Source: Actinosynnema pretiosum
GTDB taxonomy: Bacteria; Actinomycetota; Actinomycetes; Mycobacteriales; Pseudonocardiaceae
NCBI RefSeq assembly: GCF_024171695.1
Contig: NZ_JAMTCF010000009.1
Location: 186,001-250,000 of the forward strand
Length of the DNA stretch: 64,000 nt
Direction: 5' to 3'
Shown here: one piece after another, positions 1-8,956 of the stretch
How positions within the stretch are numbered: the stretch's first letter is position 1
Layout of the letters: each line of letters starts with the position of its first letter
Notes under the pieces: generated by a model
What the model was told of the DNA's origin: nothing
What the model saw: only the letters and a program-made list of their open reading frames with translations
Database searches by the model: none
Position numbers and translations under genes: made by a program

Positions 1-319
1 TCATCCGCACCGCGCCGAACGGCAGGTCCAGCTCGTCGTGCACCACGATCACCGACGCGGGCTGCACCTTGTAGAACTTGGCGGTCCCCGACACCGGGCC
101 GCCCGAGTTGTTCATGTAGCCGCGCGGCTTGGCCAGCACCACCCGCTGCCCGGCCAGCCTGCCCTCGACCACCTCGGCGCCGCCCTTGTGCGCCTTGAAC
201 CGCCCGCCGACCCGGTCGGCCAGCTCGTCCAGCACCAGGAACCCCGCGTTGTGCCGGGTGCCCTCGTACTTCGGACCGGAGTTGCCCAGGCCCACCACGA
301 GGGTCAGCTCATCGCCCAC
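1..319 (-). CDS. pth: Peptidyl-tRNA hydrolase, N-terminal part (cut by window edge)
   Basis: Cytoplasmic enzyme that cleaves the ester bond of peptidyl-tRNAs that drop off the ribosome and so recycles tRNA. The first 106 residues are visible. They start with the family signature [19 protein letters not shown], whose histidine is the catalytic base in this family, followed by GYMNNSG and [11 protein letters not shown], which line the active site. The GTG start at 319 overlaps the stop of the upstream DivIVA-like gene by 11 bases, so the two are probably translationally coupled. The position after rplY, prs and glmU matches the mycobacterial order. The C-terminal half lies outside the window. 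Confidence 0.95.
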   Translation of the reverse strand, partial: MGDELTLVVGLGNSGPKYEGTRHNAGFLVLDELADRVGGRFKAHKGGAEVVEGRLAGQRVVLAKPRGYMNNSGGPVSGTAKFYKVQPASVIVVHDELDLPFGAVRM

Positions 320-791
320 GGAACCGCAACTCCCGCTCCAGCTCGTCCAACAGGTTGTCGACCTCGCGCACCCGGTACCCGCGCCGCATCCCCGACGTGG
401 TGGTGAACCTGGTGTGGCGGACCTCGCCCGCCGTCATCCGGCGCCCGCCGTCCAGCGCGAGCGCGGCCCTGGCGAGGAAGGCGTCGACCTCGGCGCGATC
501 GTATCCGGCGGCCCCGCGCGGGAGCACCACCGCCAGCAGGTCCCGACCGGACCGCAGCGAGGTGGGGGGCAGGGCCTGGTGGGTCAGCTGCCACTCCAGG
601 GCGGCGAGGAAGGCGTCGACGGCCTGCTGCTCGTAACCGCCGGGCACCTCCCGGAACACCGCCGCGCGCACCTGCTCCGGGCGCACCCTGACCCTGCCGG
701 AGAGGGCGTCGGCGATCCGGTCCAGCAGCGCGTGCACCTGATCGGGGTCGTAGCCCCTGGCCCGTCTTCGCGGGAAGCCGGCGGCCCGCAC
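309..791 (-). CDS. Protein built of four DivIVA-like motifs
   Basis: 160 residues that consist almost entirely of a repeated unit of about 40 residues. Each unit carries the GYxxxxVDxFL-type motif of DivIVA/Wag31 N-terminal domains: [14 protein letters not shown] at 13, [14 protein letters not shown] at 52, [14 protein letters not shown] at 96 and [14 protein letters not shown] at 138. DivIVA proteins normally have one such motif followed by long coiled coils; those coils are missing here. A role at the membrane or cell pole is inferred from the motif only. The GTG at 791 is the only sensible start after the upstream hairpin, but in-frame codons before it (STPEQ) match the repeat consensus, so the true start may be non-canonical. 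It lies between rplY and pth. Confidence 0.75.
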   Translation of the reverse strand: MRAAGFPRRRARGYDPDQVHALLDRIADALSGRVRVRPEQVRAAVFREVPGGYEQQAVDAFLAALEWQLTHQALPPTSLRSGRDLLAVVLPRGAAGYDRAEVDAFLARAALALDGGRRMTAGEVRHTRFTTTSGMRRGYRVREVDNLLDELERELRFRGR

Positions 792-812
792 CTGCTCGGG
801 CGTCGAACGCGG

Positions 813-855
813 GAACGGCTCCCCACCACCGGCGTGCGGTGGTGGGGAGCCGTTC
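813..855 (-). terminator. Perfect 18-bp hairpin after rplY
   Basis: Perfect 18-bp inverted repeat (813-830 with 838-855, 7-base loop) directly after the rplY stop and just before the DivIVA-like gene on the same strand. There is no clear U tract. It could be a terminator or partial attenuator for the glmU-prs-rplY transcript, or an RNA-processing signal that lowers expression of the downstream pair. Confidence 0.65.
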
Positions 856-876
856 GACCAGCCCGACGTGATGGGC

Positions 877-1470
877 TCAGCTCTCCGGGGTCGCCTCGGC
901 GCCCTCGTCGGTGCCCATGGAGGCGGCCGAAGGGGCGTCGTTGACGGCGAGGATCAGCACCTCGGCGTCGGTGGCGAGGGTGGAGCCCTTGGGGAGCTCC
1001 AGGTCGGACGCGTGCACCTGGGTGCCCGCGCCGAGACCGGCGATCGAGAACTCGATCTGGTCCGGGATGTTCAGCGCGTCGGCCTCCACCTGGATGGTGG
1101 TGCTCTCCTGGGTGAGGAGGGTGGCCGCGGCGGGCTCGCCGGTCAGCACGATCGGCACGTCGACGGTGACCTTCTCGCCGCGCTTGACCAGCAGCAGGTC
1201 GACGTGCTCGATGTAGTTCTTGAGCGGGTGGGTCGTGACGGTCTTCGTCAGTGCCAGCTCGGTGGCGCTGTCGATGTCCAGCGTCAGGACGGCGTTCTGA
1301 CCGTGCTCACGGACGACTCGGGCGAACTCCAGCGCCGGCAGGGCCAGGTGCTTCGGGTCGGAGCCGTGGCCGTAGAGCACCGCGGGGATCTTGCCGGCGC
1401 GACGGGTGCGGCGGGCAGCGCCCTTGCCGAACTCGGTGCGCTGCTCGGCGGCGAGACGGACCTCGGACAC
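877..1470 (-). CDS. rplY: 50S ribosomal protein L25/general stress protein Ctc
   Basis: 197-residue long-form L25 (CTC/TL5 type) that binds 5S rRNA in the large subunit. The N-terminal L25 domain runs from RLAAEQRTEFGKGAARRTRR to about residue 95 and includes the typical IPAVLYGHG. The C-terminal beta domain follows (VDVPIVLTGEP, then ILAVNDAP), ending in an acidic tail. The GTG start at 1470 is preceded by GAAGGAGAG at good spacing. It is separated from prs by over 500 bases and probably has its own promoter there. Confidence 0.95.
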   Translation of the reverse strand: MSEVRLAAEQRTEFGKGAARRTRRAGKIPAVLYGHGSDPKHLALPALEFARVVREHGQNAVLTLDIDSATELALTKTVTTHPLKNYIEHVDLLLVKRGEKVTVDVPIVLTGEPAAATLLTQESTTIQVEADALNIPDQIEFSIAGLGAGTQVHASDLELPKGSTLATDAEVLILAVNDAPSAASMGTDEGAEATPES

Positions 1471-1952
1471 GGTGGGGCTCTCCTTCGATATGGCCTTCGC
1501 ACGTCGGGCAAGGCGTAAGCGGGGTGCTGGTCTGCGACGGAGGGCGGCGCGGAAGGGATGGGCACGCGCATCACCACAACCGCCGCGTCGATCACGCCGA
1601 GCGTGATGCTCGTCCTCGCCGAGGCAACCCGACCAGTGTAGGACGACCTGGACGCCCCGGCCTAATCGGGGGGTGGGGTGGGGTTTCGGGGTGGGGGAGC
1701 GCCGCTGCGGTGGTGGGGCTGTTCGGCCCGAGCGGTGATCACCCGGACGGGGGCGCAGGTGCTGCCAGGGGCGGTGGCAAGCGTTTGCGGGGGTGGGGGT
1801 GGGGTGAGAGCGGTGGGAGCGGGCGGTGGGGAGCTGGGGTGAGAGCGGGAGCGCGCGATCGGCGGGCGGCTGGACGGGGCGCGGGAAACCGGGCGGGTGA
1901 AGGGCGGGGCGGTCTCCGGGGGCGGGAGCGCACCCCGGCCCCCGAAACGGGC
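1471..1952. other. Long intergenic region upstream of rplY
   Basis: About 480 bases without a convincing gene. The part next to rplY contains a perfect ATCACGC-CGA-GCGTGAT palindrome (1591-1607), about 120 bases before the rplY start, which is a plausible operator. The part at 1670-1930 is strongly G-rich on the plus strand with poor base variety. Open frames there are Arg/Pro-rich composition artefacts. The rplY promoter must lie here, but I cannot assign boxes. Confidence 0.4.
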
Positions 1953-1984
1953 AGCGGCCCGACGGGGAGTCCCGTCGGGCCGCT
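1953..1984 (-). terminator. Terminator hairpin after prs
   Basis: Perfect 14-bp inverted repeat (1953-1966 with 1971-1984, loop GAGT) about 50 bases past the prs stop. It probably ends the glmU-prs transcript. Confidence 0.75.
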
Positions 1985-2033
1985 GGTCCAGTCGATCGAC
2001 TCCTCCGGAGCCGAAGCCTTGACGGCTGCGCCG

Positions 2034-3020
2034 TCAAGCGTTCCCGTCGAACAGGCTCGTGACCGAGCCGTCCTCGAAGACCTCCTGGATCACCCGCGCC
2101 AGCAGCGGCGCGATCGGGATCACCGTCATGGCGTCGAAGCGCTTCTCCTGCGGGATCGGCAGCGTGTCGGTGAACACCACCTCGCGCGCGCCGCAGTTCT
2201 GCAGCCGCTCGACCGCCGGGCCCGACAGCACCGGGTGCGTCGCCGCGATCACCACGTCGGACGCGCCCTCGGCGAGGAGCTGGTCCACCGCCTTGGTGAT
2301 CGTGCCGCCGGTGTCGATCATGTCGTCGATCACCACGCACAGCCGGTCCTTGACCTGGCCGACGACCCGGTTCGCCACGACCTCGTTCGGCCGCAGCGGG
2401 TCGCGGGTCTTGTGGATGAACGCGATCGGCGTGCCGCCGAGCGTGTCCGCCCACTTCTCCGCCAGCTTGGTGCGCCCCGCGTCCGGCGAGACCACGGTGA
2501 TGTCGTGGCCCGCGTACTTGTCGCGCACGTGCTCGGCCAGCAGCGGCATCGCCCACAGGTGGTCGACCGGGCCGTCGAAGAAGCCCTGGATCTGCGCGGT
2601 GTGCAGGTCGACGGCGACCAGGCGGTCCGCGCCCGCGGTCTTGAACAGGTCGGCGACCAGGCGGGCCGAGATCGGCTCGCGGCCCCGGTGCTTCTTGTCC
2701 TGCCGCGCGTACGGGTAGAACGGCATGATCACCGTGATGCGCTTCGCGGAGGCCCGCTTCAGCGTGTCGACCATGATCAGCTGCTCCATCAACCACTGGT
2801 TGATGGGCGCCTTGTGCGACTGGATGACGAACGCGTCGCACCCGCGCACCGACTCCTCGAACCGGACGAAGATCTCGCCGTTCGCGAAGTCGTACGCGGC
2901 CTGCGGGGTGACCGACACGTTGAGGTGCTTGGCCACCTCCTCCGTCAGCTCCGGGTAGGCCCGCCCGCCGAAGAGCATCAGGTTCTTCTTGGGTGTCCCG
3001 GACATGATCGGGTTCTTCAC
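2034..3020 (-). CDS. prs: Ribose-phosphate pyrophosphokinase (PRPP synthetase)
   Basis: 328-residue enzyme that makes PRPP from ribose 5-phosphate and ATP for purine, pyrimidine, His, Trp and NAD synthesis; in actinomycetes PRPP also feeds decaprenyl-phospho-arabinose. Family landmarks are present: NGEIFVRFEESVRG, the flexible-loop region RQDKKHRGREPISARL, DLHTAQIQGFF and the PRPP-binding loop VVIDDMIDTGGTI. The GTG start at 3020 lies one base past the glmU stop with AGGAAGGG upstream, so prs is the second gene of a glmU-prs operon, as in mycobacteria. Confidence 0.97.
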   Translation of the reverse strand: MKNPIMSGTPKKNLMLFGGRAYPELTEEVAKHLNVSVTPQAAYDFANGEIFVRFEESVRGCDAFVIQSHKAPINQWLMEQLIMVDTLKRASAKRITVIMPFYPYARQDKKHRGREPISARLVADLFKTAGADRLVAVDLHTAQIQGFFDGPVDHLWAMPLLAEHVRDKYAGHDITVVSPDAGRTKLAEKWADTLGGTPIAFIHKTRDPLRPNEVVANRVVGQVKDRLCVVIDDMIDTGGTITKAVDQLLAEGASDVVIAATHPVLSGPAVERLQNCGAREVVFTDTLPIPQEKRFDAMTVIPIAPLLARVIQEVFEDGSVTSLFDGNA

Positions 3021-3021
3021 G

Positions 3022-4497
3022 TCAGCGCCCTTCCTCGTTCTTCTCCGCGACCTGAGACAGGGCGCGCTCGGCGGCATCAGCCGCAGCGGTTCCGGGCCTT
3101 CGGTTCAGGACCCAGTCCGCGAAGTTGCGCTGGGCGCCGCCCGAAACGGCCAGAGCACCGGGGGGCACGTCGCGCCGCAGCACGGTCCCCGCGCCGGTGT
3201 AAGCGCCGTCGCCCACGGTCACCGGGGCGACGAACATGTTGTCGGAGCCGGTCCGGCAGTGCGAGCCGATGACCGTCCGGTGCTTGTCGACGCCGTCGTA
3301 GTTGACGGTGACGCTCGCGGCGCCGATGTTCGACTTCTCGCCGATCGTCGCGTCCCCGATGTAGCTCAGGTGCGGCACCTTGCTGCCCGCGCCGATCTGC
3401 GAGTTCTTGACCTCGACGAACGTGCCGATCTTGCCGTCCGCGCCGAGCTCGGTGCCCGGCCGCAGGAAGGCGAACGGGCCGACGCTCGCGCCCGCGCCGA
3501 CCACCGCGCCGCTGCCGTGCGTGCGCACCACGCTCGCGCCCGCGCCGACCGAGCAGCCGGACAGCGTGGTGTCCGGCCCGACGACCGCGCCCGCGCCCAC
3601 GGTGGTGCCCGCGCGCAGCTGCGTGCCCGGCTCCACCAGCGCGTCCCGGCCCAGCTCCACGTCGGCGTCCAGCCAGGTGGTGTCCGGGTCGACCACGGTC
3701 ACGCCCTCGCGCATCCAGCGCTCGACCAGCCGCCGGTTCAGCTCCTTGCCGAGCCTGGCCAGCTGCACCCGGTCGTTGACGCCCTCCACCAGCCACCGGT
3801 CGCCGGTCACCAGCGCGCCGACCCGGCCGCCGTCGCCGCGCGCGATGCCCAGCACGTCGGTCAGGTACAGCTCGCCCTGCGCGTTGTCGGTGCCCAACCG
3901 GGACAGCGCGTCGCGCAGCACGACCGCGTCGAACGCGTACACGCCCGAGTTGATCTCGGTGATGGCCCGCTGGGACTCGTCGGCGTCCTTCTGCTCCACG
4001 ATGCCCAGCACCGAGCCGTCCGCGTCGCGCAGGATGCGCCCGTAGCCGGTCGGGTCGTCGAGCACGGCGGTGAGCACGGTCGCCGCGTTGCCGCGCGCCC
4101 CGTGCTCGGCCAGCAGGGCGCGCAGCGAGTCCGCGTCCAGCAGCGGCACGTCGCCGTAGGTGACCACGACGGTGCCGGTCAGGTCCTCGGGCAGCTCGGC
4201 GAGGCCGCAGCCCACCGCGTGCCCGGTGCCCTTCTGCTCCGCCTGGACCGCGACCACGACCTCGCGCCCCAGCGCGTCCGCGACGGCCCCCAGGTGCTCG
4301 GTGACGGCCTCCCGGCCGTGTCCGACCACGACGGCCAGGTGCTCGGGATCGGCGCCTGCGGCAGCCCGCACGGCGTGCTCGACCAGCGAGCGGCCCGCGA
4401 GCCGGTGCAGCACCTTCGGGGTGGCGGAGCGCATGCGGGTGCCCTCACCCGCTGCGAGGACGATAGTGCTGACCGGGGCGGGAACACCCTGGAGCAT
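3022..4497 (-). CDS. glmU: Bifunctional UDP-GlcNAc pyrophosphorylase/GlcN-1-P acetyltransferase
   Basis: 491-residue cytoplasmic enzyme for the last two steps to UDP-GlcNAc, the peptidoglycan precursor. The N-terminal nucleotidyltransferase domain begins with the signature [20 protein letters not shown] and has QKGTGHAV and VTYGDVPLL. From about residue 255 a left-handed beta-helix of hexapeptide repeats carries the acetyltransferase site ([31 protein letters not shown]). The ATG at 4497 follows AGGGAGAG. The next gene, prs, starts one base after the stop. Confidence 0.97.
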   Translation of the reverse strand: MLQGVPAPVSTIVLAAGEGTRMRSATPKVLHRLAGRSLVEHAVRAAAGADPEHLAVVVGHGREAVTEHLGAVADALGREVVVAVQAEQKGTGHAVGCGLAELPEDLTGTVVVTYGDVPLLDADSLRALLAEHGARGNAATVLTAVLDDPTGYGRILRDADGSVLGIVEQKDADESQRAITEINSGVYAFDAVVLRDALSRLGTDNAQGELYLTDVLGIARGDGGRVGALVTGDRWLVEGVNDRVQLARLGKELNRRLVERWMREGVTVVDPDTTWLDADVELGRDALVEPGTQLRAGTTVGAGAVVGPDTTLSGCSVGAGASVVRTHGSGAVVGAGASVGPFAFLRPGTELGADGKIGTFVEVKNSQIGAGSKVPHLSYIGDATIGEKSNIGAASVTVNYDGVDKHRTVIGSHCRTGSDNMFVAPVTVGDGAYTGAGTVLRRDVPPGALAVSGGAQRNFADWVLNRRPGTAAADAAERALSQVAEKNEEGR

Positions 4498-4563
4498 CAG
4501 CGGCTCTCCCTCTGCTGAGTCCGTGCCTGCGGCGGGAGGCCTGGCTCCCGCCAGGTGCCGATA

Positions 4564-6189
4564 CTAAGCCTCCGCGGGTGCTTCCCCGTCTGCCGAAGCA
4601 ACCTGGCAGCCACCTCTGCGCTTCGCGGTGTACATCGCGGAGTCCGCTCTGGACAGCACCTGGTTGTCGCTCTCCTGGGGGCGCACCGCGATCACCCCGA
4701 CCGACAGCGTCACCCCCCTGGACAGGTCGGAAGGCAGGCCAGCGACGGCATCCACGGCTCTGGCCAGCGCGGCCTCGGCCAGCGACAGGGTGGTGCCCGG
4801 CAGCAGCACCACGAACTCGTCGCCGCCGTACCTGGCCACCATGTCGTCACCCCGCAGGGCGTGCCGCAGTGTGCCGGCAATCACGCGCAGGACGTCGTCA
4901 CCCTCCGCGTGCGAGTGCTTGTCGTTGACGCCCTTGAACCCGTCCAGGTCGACCAGCGCCACCGCCATCGGCAGGGTCTGCGCGCCGAGCAGCGCGGCCA
5001 GCCGCTCGTCCAGCGCGCGGCGGTTCGGCAGCCCGGTCAGCGGGTCCTGCATCGCCTGCTGCGAGATCGCCCCGTGCGCCCTGGTGAGCCGCTCGTGGTC
5101 GCGCCGGGTGATCAGGGTGGCGGTGCGGGCCTCCTGCATCAGCCACAGCTCCACCTCCAGCGCGCTCGCGTAGGTCTGGAGGGCCGAGACGGTGTGCTCG
5201 CCCTGCGGGCCCGCCAGCCGGGCGTACTCGCGCACCAGGCACAGCATCAGCGTCGGCTCGGAGGTGTCGGTGGCCAGCTTGGTGCGGGCGTGCGTGAGCA
5301 CCTGGAGGGCCTGCTGCGGCAGCTCCTCCATCTCCAGGCAGCGCGCCAGCGCGATCGACACGATGATCAGCTCGCGCGCGTACATGGACAGCTCGCGCAG
5401 CGTCCACAGCCGGGCGATGTGCTCGGGACCGGGGGACGCCAGCGCCTGCGCCGCGCCGATCACCGGCACCTGCTGCGCGGCGGTGCGGTCCCGCCTGCGC
5501 GGGTGCAGCGACTGGAGGAACGGCGCCTCGGTCGCCTCGGCGATCCGCGCGGCCATGGTGAACCGGGCGGCGGCCTCCTCGTGGTTGTTCACCCGCTCCA
5601 GCCGCAGCCCCCAGCCCAGCAGCATCCGCACCCGGTTCACCAGGTGCACGTAGATCAGGTGGGGGTTCGCGCTGTCGCGGATCGCGTTGTGGGCCCTGGC
5701 CAGGACCTCGTCGGCCATCTCGTAGACGCCGAGCTGGGTGAGCACTAAACCGGTGTTCTGCAGCGCCGAGGCCAGCAGGCGGTCCCAGGTGCGCTTGTCC
5801 AGCACCGGGTCGGGGGTGAGGTCCTCCTCCAGCATCGCCAGCCCGTTGGCGATCTCGCTGAGCGCCTTGTCCTCCAGCCCGACCAGCAGGTACCTGCGGC
5901 CGAGCAGGGCGTGCGCCTCCGCCTCCAGCACCACCAGGCCGTGCCTGCGGGTGTGGTTGAGCATCTCCTCCAGCAGGGAGTCGGACATGTCGCCGACGCC
6001 CGGCGTCACCAGGCGCACGATGGCGGCGGCGCGCAGCAGCTGCGCCACGATCCGAGGCTCGCCCCGGCTCTGCGCCTCGGCGAGGATCTCGTCGACCTCG
6101 TTCGCGGCGTCGAGCTGCTCGGCGACGTGGCTGCTCTGCGCGACGGCGACCAGCTCGCTGGCGCGGCCGACCAGCCAGGCGTCGGACAT
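4564..6189 (-). CDS. Diguanylate cyclase (GGDEF) with N-terminal helical-repeat region
   Basis: About 541 residues. The last ~170 residues form a GGDEF domain: DPLTGLPNRRALDERL, LVDLDGFKGVNDKHSHAEGD, an intact catalytic motif YGGDEF and, five residues before it, an RGDD inhibitory site (RxxD). The protein should therefore make cyclic di-GMP and be feedback-inhibited by it. The first ~360 residues are alpha-helical with TPR-like spacing and no membrane segment, as in a group of soluble actinobacterial GGDEF proteins. The start is uncertain: ATG at 6189 (AGGAG lies too close) or GTG at 6207. It lies immediately downstream of tRNA-Gln. Confidence 0.88.
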   Translation of the reverse strand: MSDAWLVGRASELVAVAQSSHVAEQLDAANEVDEILAEAQSRGEPRIVAQLLRAAAIVRLVTPGVGDMSDSLLEEMLNHTRRHGLVVLEAEAHALLGRRYLLVGLEDKALSEIANGLAMLEEDLTPDPVLDKRTWDRLLASALQNTGLVLTQLGVYEMADEVLARAHNAIRDSANPHLIYVHLVNRVRMLLGWGLRLERVNNHEEAAARFTMAARIAEATEAPFLQSLHPRRRDRTAAQQVPVIGAAQALASPGPEHIARLWTLRELSMYARELIIVSIALARCLEMEELPQQALQVLTHARTKLATDTSEPTLMLCLVREYARLAGPQGEHTVSALQTYASALEVELWLMQEARTATLITRRDHERLTRAHGAISQQAMQDPLTGLPNRRALDERLAALLGAQTLPMAVALVDLDGFKGVNDKHSHAEGDDVLRVIAGTLRHALRGDDMVARYGGDEFVVLLPGTTLSLAEAALARAVDAVAGLPSDLSRGVTLSVGVIAVRPQESDNQVLSRADSAMYTAKRRGGCQVASADGEAPAEA

Positions 6190-6309
6190 CTCCTGGAGCG
6201 CGGGCACGACGCTGGCCTGCTCTTCGACGGCTTCCCCCGGCAGCGACCAACACCCCCCTACGCAGGGCAGGCCGGGCCGGAGGGCCCGACCCGGTTCGAG
6301 ACACTCTCG

Positions 6310-6380
6310 CTCCGCCACCAGGATTCGAACCTGGACCATCGGAACCAAAATCCGAGGTGCTGCCTTTACACCATGGCGGA
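6310..6380 (-). tRNA. tRNA-Gln (anticodon TTG)
   Basis: Full cloverleaf on the minus strand: acceptor pairs TCCGCCA/TGGCGGA, D arm, anticodon stem TCGGA/TCCGA with loop TTTTGGT giving anticodon TTG, and T arm GGTTCGAATCC. CCA is not encoded. It lies about 120 bases upstream of the diguanylate cyclase gene on the same strand. Confidence 0.95.
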
Positions 6381-6506
6381 TCGGACGGGGACTGCCCCGG
6401 CCGTGGGAACACATCGTGTCACGGGCGGGGGTCCGCGGTCAGCACCACCACGCAAGTGGCGGCCACCTCCTCGCCAGTGGATCATAACGGAGCGTGTAGC
6501 GCCTGG

Positions 6507-7673
6507 TCACGACGGGGTGGTGAGCGAAGTCACGAAGTCGGCCAGCTCGCGCTCGTAGCGCGTCGGGTCGGCGTTCCAGGCCGCGACGTGCGCCGCGCCG
6601 GGCACCTCGACGTACCGCACGTCCCAGTCCAGCGCCCCGCTCGCGGCCCGCGCGGCGAGGTCCCTGCTGCCCTGCACCGGCACGGTCGTGTCCGCGTCGC
6701 CGTGGACCAGCAGCGTCGGCGGGCGGTGCGCGGGCGGGTGGTCGGCCAGGTCGAAGCGGGAGAAGTCCAGGTCCGCCCGCCAGCCGGAGACCAGTTCGGC
6801 CAGCGGCACCAGCCAGGTGGGCACGCCGCGCTCGCGGGACTGGAGCTCCAGGGTGCCGGTCCAGCTGGTCACCGGGGCGTCCAGGACGAGCGCGGACACC
6901 TCGCCCGCCAGCTCGGAGCGGGCCAGCAGCTGGCCCGCGATCGCGCCGCCCATGGACCAGCCGTAGAGGACGATCTTCCCGGCCCCGCTGTCCCTGGCGT
7001 AGCGGACGGCGGCTTCGGCGTCCCGCCACTCCGAGTCACCGAGGTGGTAGAGCCCGTCGGGCGAGGCGGGGGCGCCGTCGTCGTTGCGGTACGTGATCGA
7101 CAGGACGGTCAGGCCCGCGTCGTGCAGCACGGGGAGCGCGCGGAGGGTCTCGGCGCGGGTGCCCGCCCTGCCGTGCACGGCCACGACCCAGGTGCCGCCG
7201 TCGCCGCCGCCGCCGGGCACCAGCCACGCGGGCGCGTCGCCCAGCTCGGTGGGCACGCTCACGTCCCGGTAGTCCAGGCCGAGCGCGCTGCGCGGGTCGC
7301 TCGCCCAGACCGAGCCCTCGACGCGGACGCGGGTTCCCGCAGCCGGCGCGGTCCCCTTCGTGATCGGCCTGCGGACCTCGCCGCCGGAGCGGGAGGCCAC
7401 GTCGCCGACCTCCAGCTCACCGCCCGGCCACACCAGGCCCCAGGTGCCGCGCTGGGCGGTGTTCCCGGAGTCGGCCAGGACGACCTCGCCGTCCGACGCG
7501 CCCAGCACCACGTCCGGGAAGCCCGGTCGGGCGGTCGCCGGGTTGAGCAGTTGCTCGCTGTAGTGCCACCCGATGCCGCCCGAGGCGGCCACCGTCAGGA
7601 CCAGCGAGGCCGCGACCACCATCGCCCCGATCCGCCGGAGGCGGTTGGACCGAACGCCAGAAGAATCCCGCAC
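6507..7673 (-). CDS. Exported alpha/beta-hydrolase
   Basis: 388 residues with an N-terminal signal/anchor segment (RIGAMVVAASLVLTVAASGG) and an alpha/beta-hydrolase fold. The nucleophile elbow is GWSMGGAIAG, the acid is in HGDADTTVP and the histidine in PGAAHVAAW, so the triad is complete. The N-terminal ~170 residues are beta-rich and unassigned. The closest general type is the peptidase S9/BAAT-like esterase group; the substrate is unknown. The GTG at 7673 has AGGA upstream; a TTG at 7724 is a less likely start. Confidence 0.85.
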   Translation of the reverse strand: MRDSSGVRSNRLRRIGAMVVAASLVLTVAASGGIGWHYSEQLLNPATARPGFPDVVLGASDGEVVLADSGNTAQRGTWGLVWPGGELEVGDVASRSGGEVRRPITKGTAPAAGTRVRVEGSVWASDPRSALGLDYRDVSVPTELGDAPAWLVPGGGGDGGTWVVAVHGRAGTRAETLRALPVLHDAGLTVLSITYRNDDGAPASPDGLYHLGDSEWRDAEAAVRYARDSGAGKIVLYGWSMGGAIAGQLLARSELAGEVSALVLDAPVTSWTGTLELQSRERGVPTWLVPLAELVSGWRADLDFSRFDLADHPPAHRPPTLLVHGDADTTVPVQGSRDLAARAASGALDWDVRYVEVPGAAHVAAWNADPTRYERELADFVTSLTTPS

Positions 7674-7766
7674 CCGATGATCCTGCCCGAACGGGTGACA
7701 GGTGGAGGAGCTTCCTGAGAACAACCGGTAAAAAGCCGCACCCCCCTGGCGGGAGCGGCGGGGACT

Positions 7767-7786
7767 AACTTACGCTGGCGTAAGTT
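7767..7786. promoter_or_regulatory. Palindromic operator upstream of desaturase gene
   Basis: Perfect inverted repeat AACTTACGC-TG-GCGTAAGTT (9 + 9 bp with a 2-base centre), 42 bases before the desaturase ATG. Its size and symmetry fit a TetR dimer site. A TetR gene lies directly downstream of the desaturase. Binding by that protein is inference. Confidence 0.65.
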
Positions 7787-7827
7787 ACGGTTCCGTAGGT
7801 AGCTTCCGGACGACGACGAGGTATCGC

Positions 7828-8853
7828 ATGACGAGCACCGTGGAGAGCAAGTCCACGTCCAGCCCGCCCGCCAAGGGCCCCAAGCCGCTGGTCGAGGGGC
7901 AGCGCGGCAATGCTGAGCAGTTCGGCGTGTACGTGTTCGTCCTGGTGCCCTTCCTGGCGCTGTTCGCGGCCATCCCCGTCGCGTGGGGGTGGGGTCTGGG
8001 CTGGGTCGACGTGGCCCTGTTCGCCGCGTTCTACTGCATCGCCGGGCTCGGCATCACCGTCGGGTACCACCGGTACTTCACGCACGGCTCGTTCAAGGCC
8101 AACCGGGCGCTCAAGATCGCCCTGGCCATCATGGGCAGCATGGCCCTGCAGGGCCCGGTCATCGTCTGGGTCGCGGACCACCGCAGGCACCACGCCTTCT
8201 CCGACCGCGAGGGCGACCCGCACTCGCCGTGGCTGTTCGGCAGCGGCCCGATCGCCCTGGCCAAGGGCTTCTGGCACGCCCACATGGGCTGGCTGTTCGA
8301 GCGCGACAAGACCAACGCCAGCCGCTTCGCCCCCGACCTGCTGGCCGACGACGACCTGGTGAAGGTCGACCGGCTGTTCTGGCTGTGGACCACCATCAGC
8401 GTGCTCGCGCCCGGCGTCCTCGGCGGCCTGATCACCATGTCCTGGTCCGGCGCGCTCACCGCGTTCTTCTGGGCGGGCCTGGTCCGGGTCGCGTTCCTGC
8501 ACCACGTGACCTGGTCGGTCAACTCGATCTGCCACATGATCGGCGACCGGCCGTTCACCGCCCGCGACAAGTCCGCCAACTTCTGGCCGCTCGCGATCCT
8601 GTCGTTCGGCGAGTCGTGGCACAACCTGCACCACGCGGACCCGACCTGCGCGCGGCACGGGGTCAAGCGGGGGCAGATCGACATCTCGGCCCGGATCATC
8701 TGGGCGTTCGAGAAGTTCGGGTGGGCGACGAGCGTGCGCTGGCCGAACGCGCAGCGGTTGACCCGGATCTCGGCCAAGGGTGAGAGCAAGGGTGAAGGGA
8801 AGAGCAAGAGCAAGGGCGAGGGGAAGAGCAAGAAGGAGAAGCAGGCGGTCTGA
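7828..8853 (+). CDS. Membrane fatty-acyl-CoA delta-9 desaturase
   Basis: 341 residues. Non-haem di-iron desaturase that inserts a double bond in acyl-CoA for membrane lipids. The three histidine boxes are present: GYHRYFTHGS (~81), DHRRHHAFSD (~117) and ESWHNLHHADP (~262), with hydrophobic segments around residues 35-75 and 190-220. The C-terminal ~25 residues are a Lys/Ser/Gly-rich low-complexity tail typical of soluble exposed tails. The ATG at 7828 has GAGG upstream. A strong hairpin follows the stop, and the upstream palindrome at 7767 suggests repression. Confidence 0.93.
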   Translation: MTSTVESKSTSSPPAKGPKPLVEGQRGNAEQFGVYVFVLVPFLALFAAIPVAWGWGLGWVDVALFAAFYCIAGLGITVGYHRYFTHGSFKANRALKIALAIMGSMALQGPVIVWVADHRRHHAFSDREGDPHSPWLFGSGPIALAKGFWHAHMGWLFERDKTNASRFAPDLLADDDLVKVDRLFWLWTTISVLAPGVLGGLITMSWSGALTAFFWAGLVRVAFLHHVTWSVNSICHMIGDRPFTARDKSANFWPLAILSFGESWHNLHHADPTCARHGVKRGQIDISARIIWAFEKFGWATSVRWPNAQRLTRISAKGESKGEGKSKSKGEGKSKKEKQAV

Positions 8854-8869
8854 CTCTGTGACGCCACTG

Positions 8870-8903
8870 CGCGCCCCGAGGCCCGTGCGGGCTTCGGGGC
8901 GCG
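8870..8903 (+). terminator. Terminator after desaturase gene
   Basis: 16-bp near-perfect stem (8870-8885 with 8888-8903, one G-U pair) followed by a short T-containing stretch. It separates the desaturase from the TetR gene, which then needs its own promoter. Confidence 0.75.
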
Positions 8904-8956
8904 TTGGTGTTTAGGCTGGTCCTGACCGGGTGTCGGGAGAAGGAACAGGGACGGCT

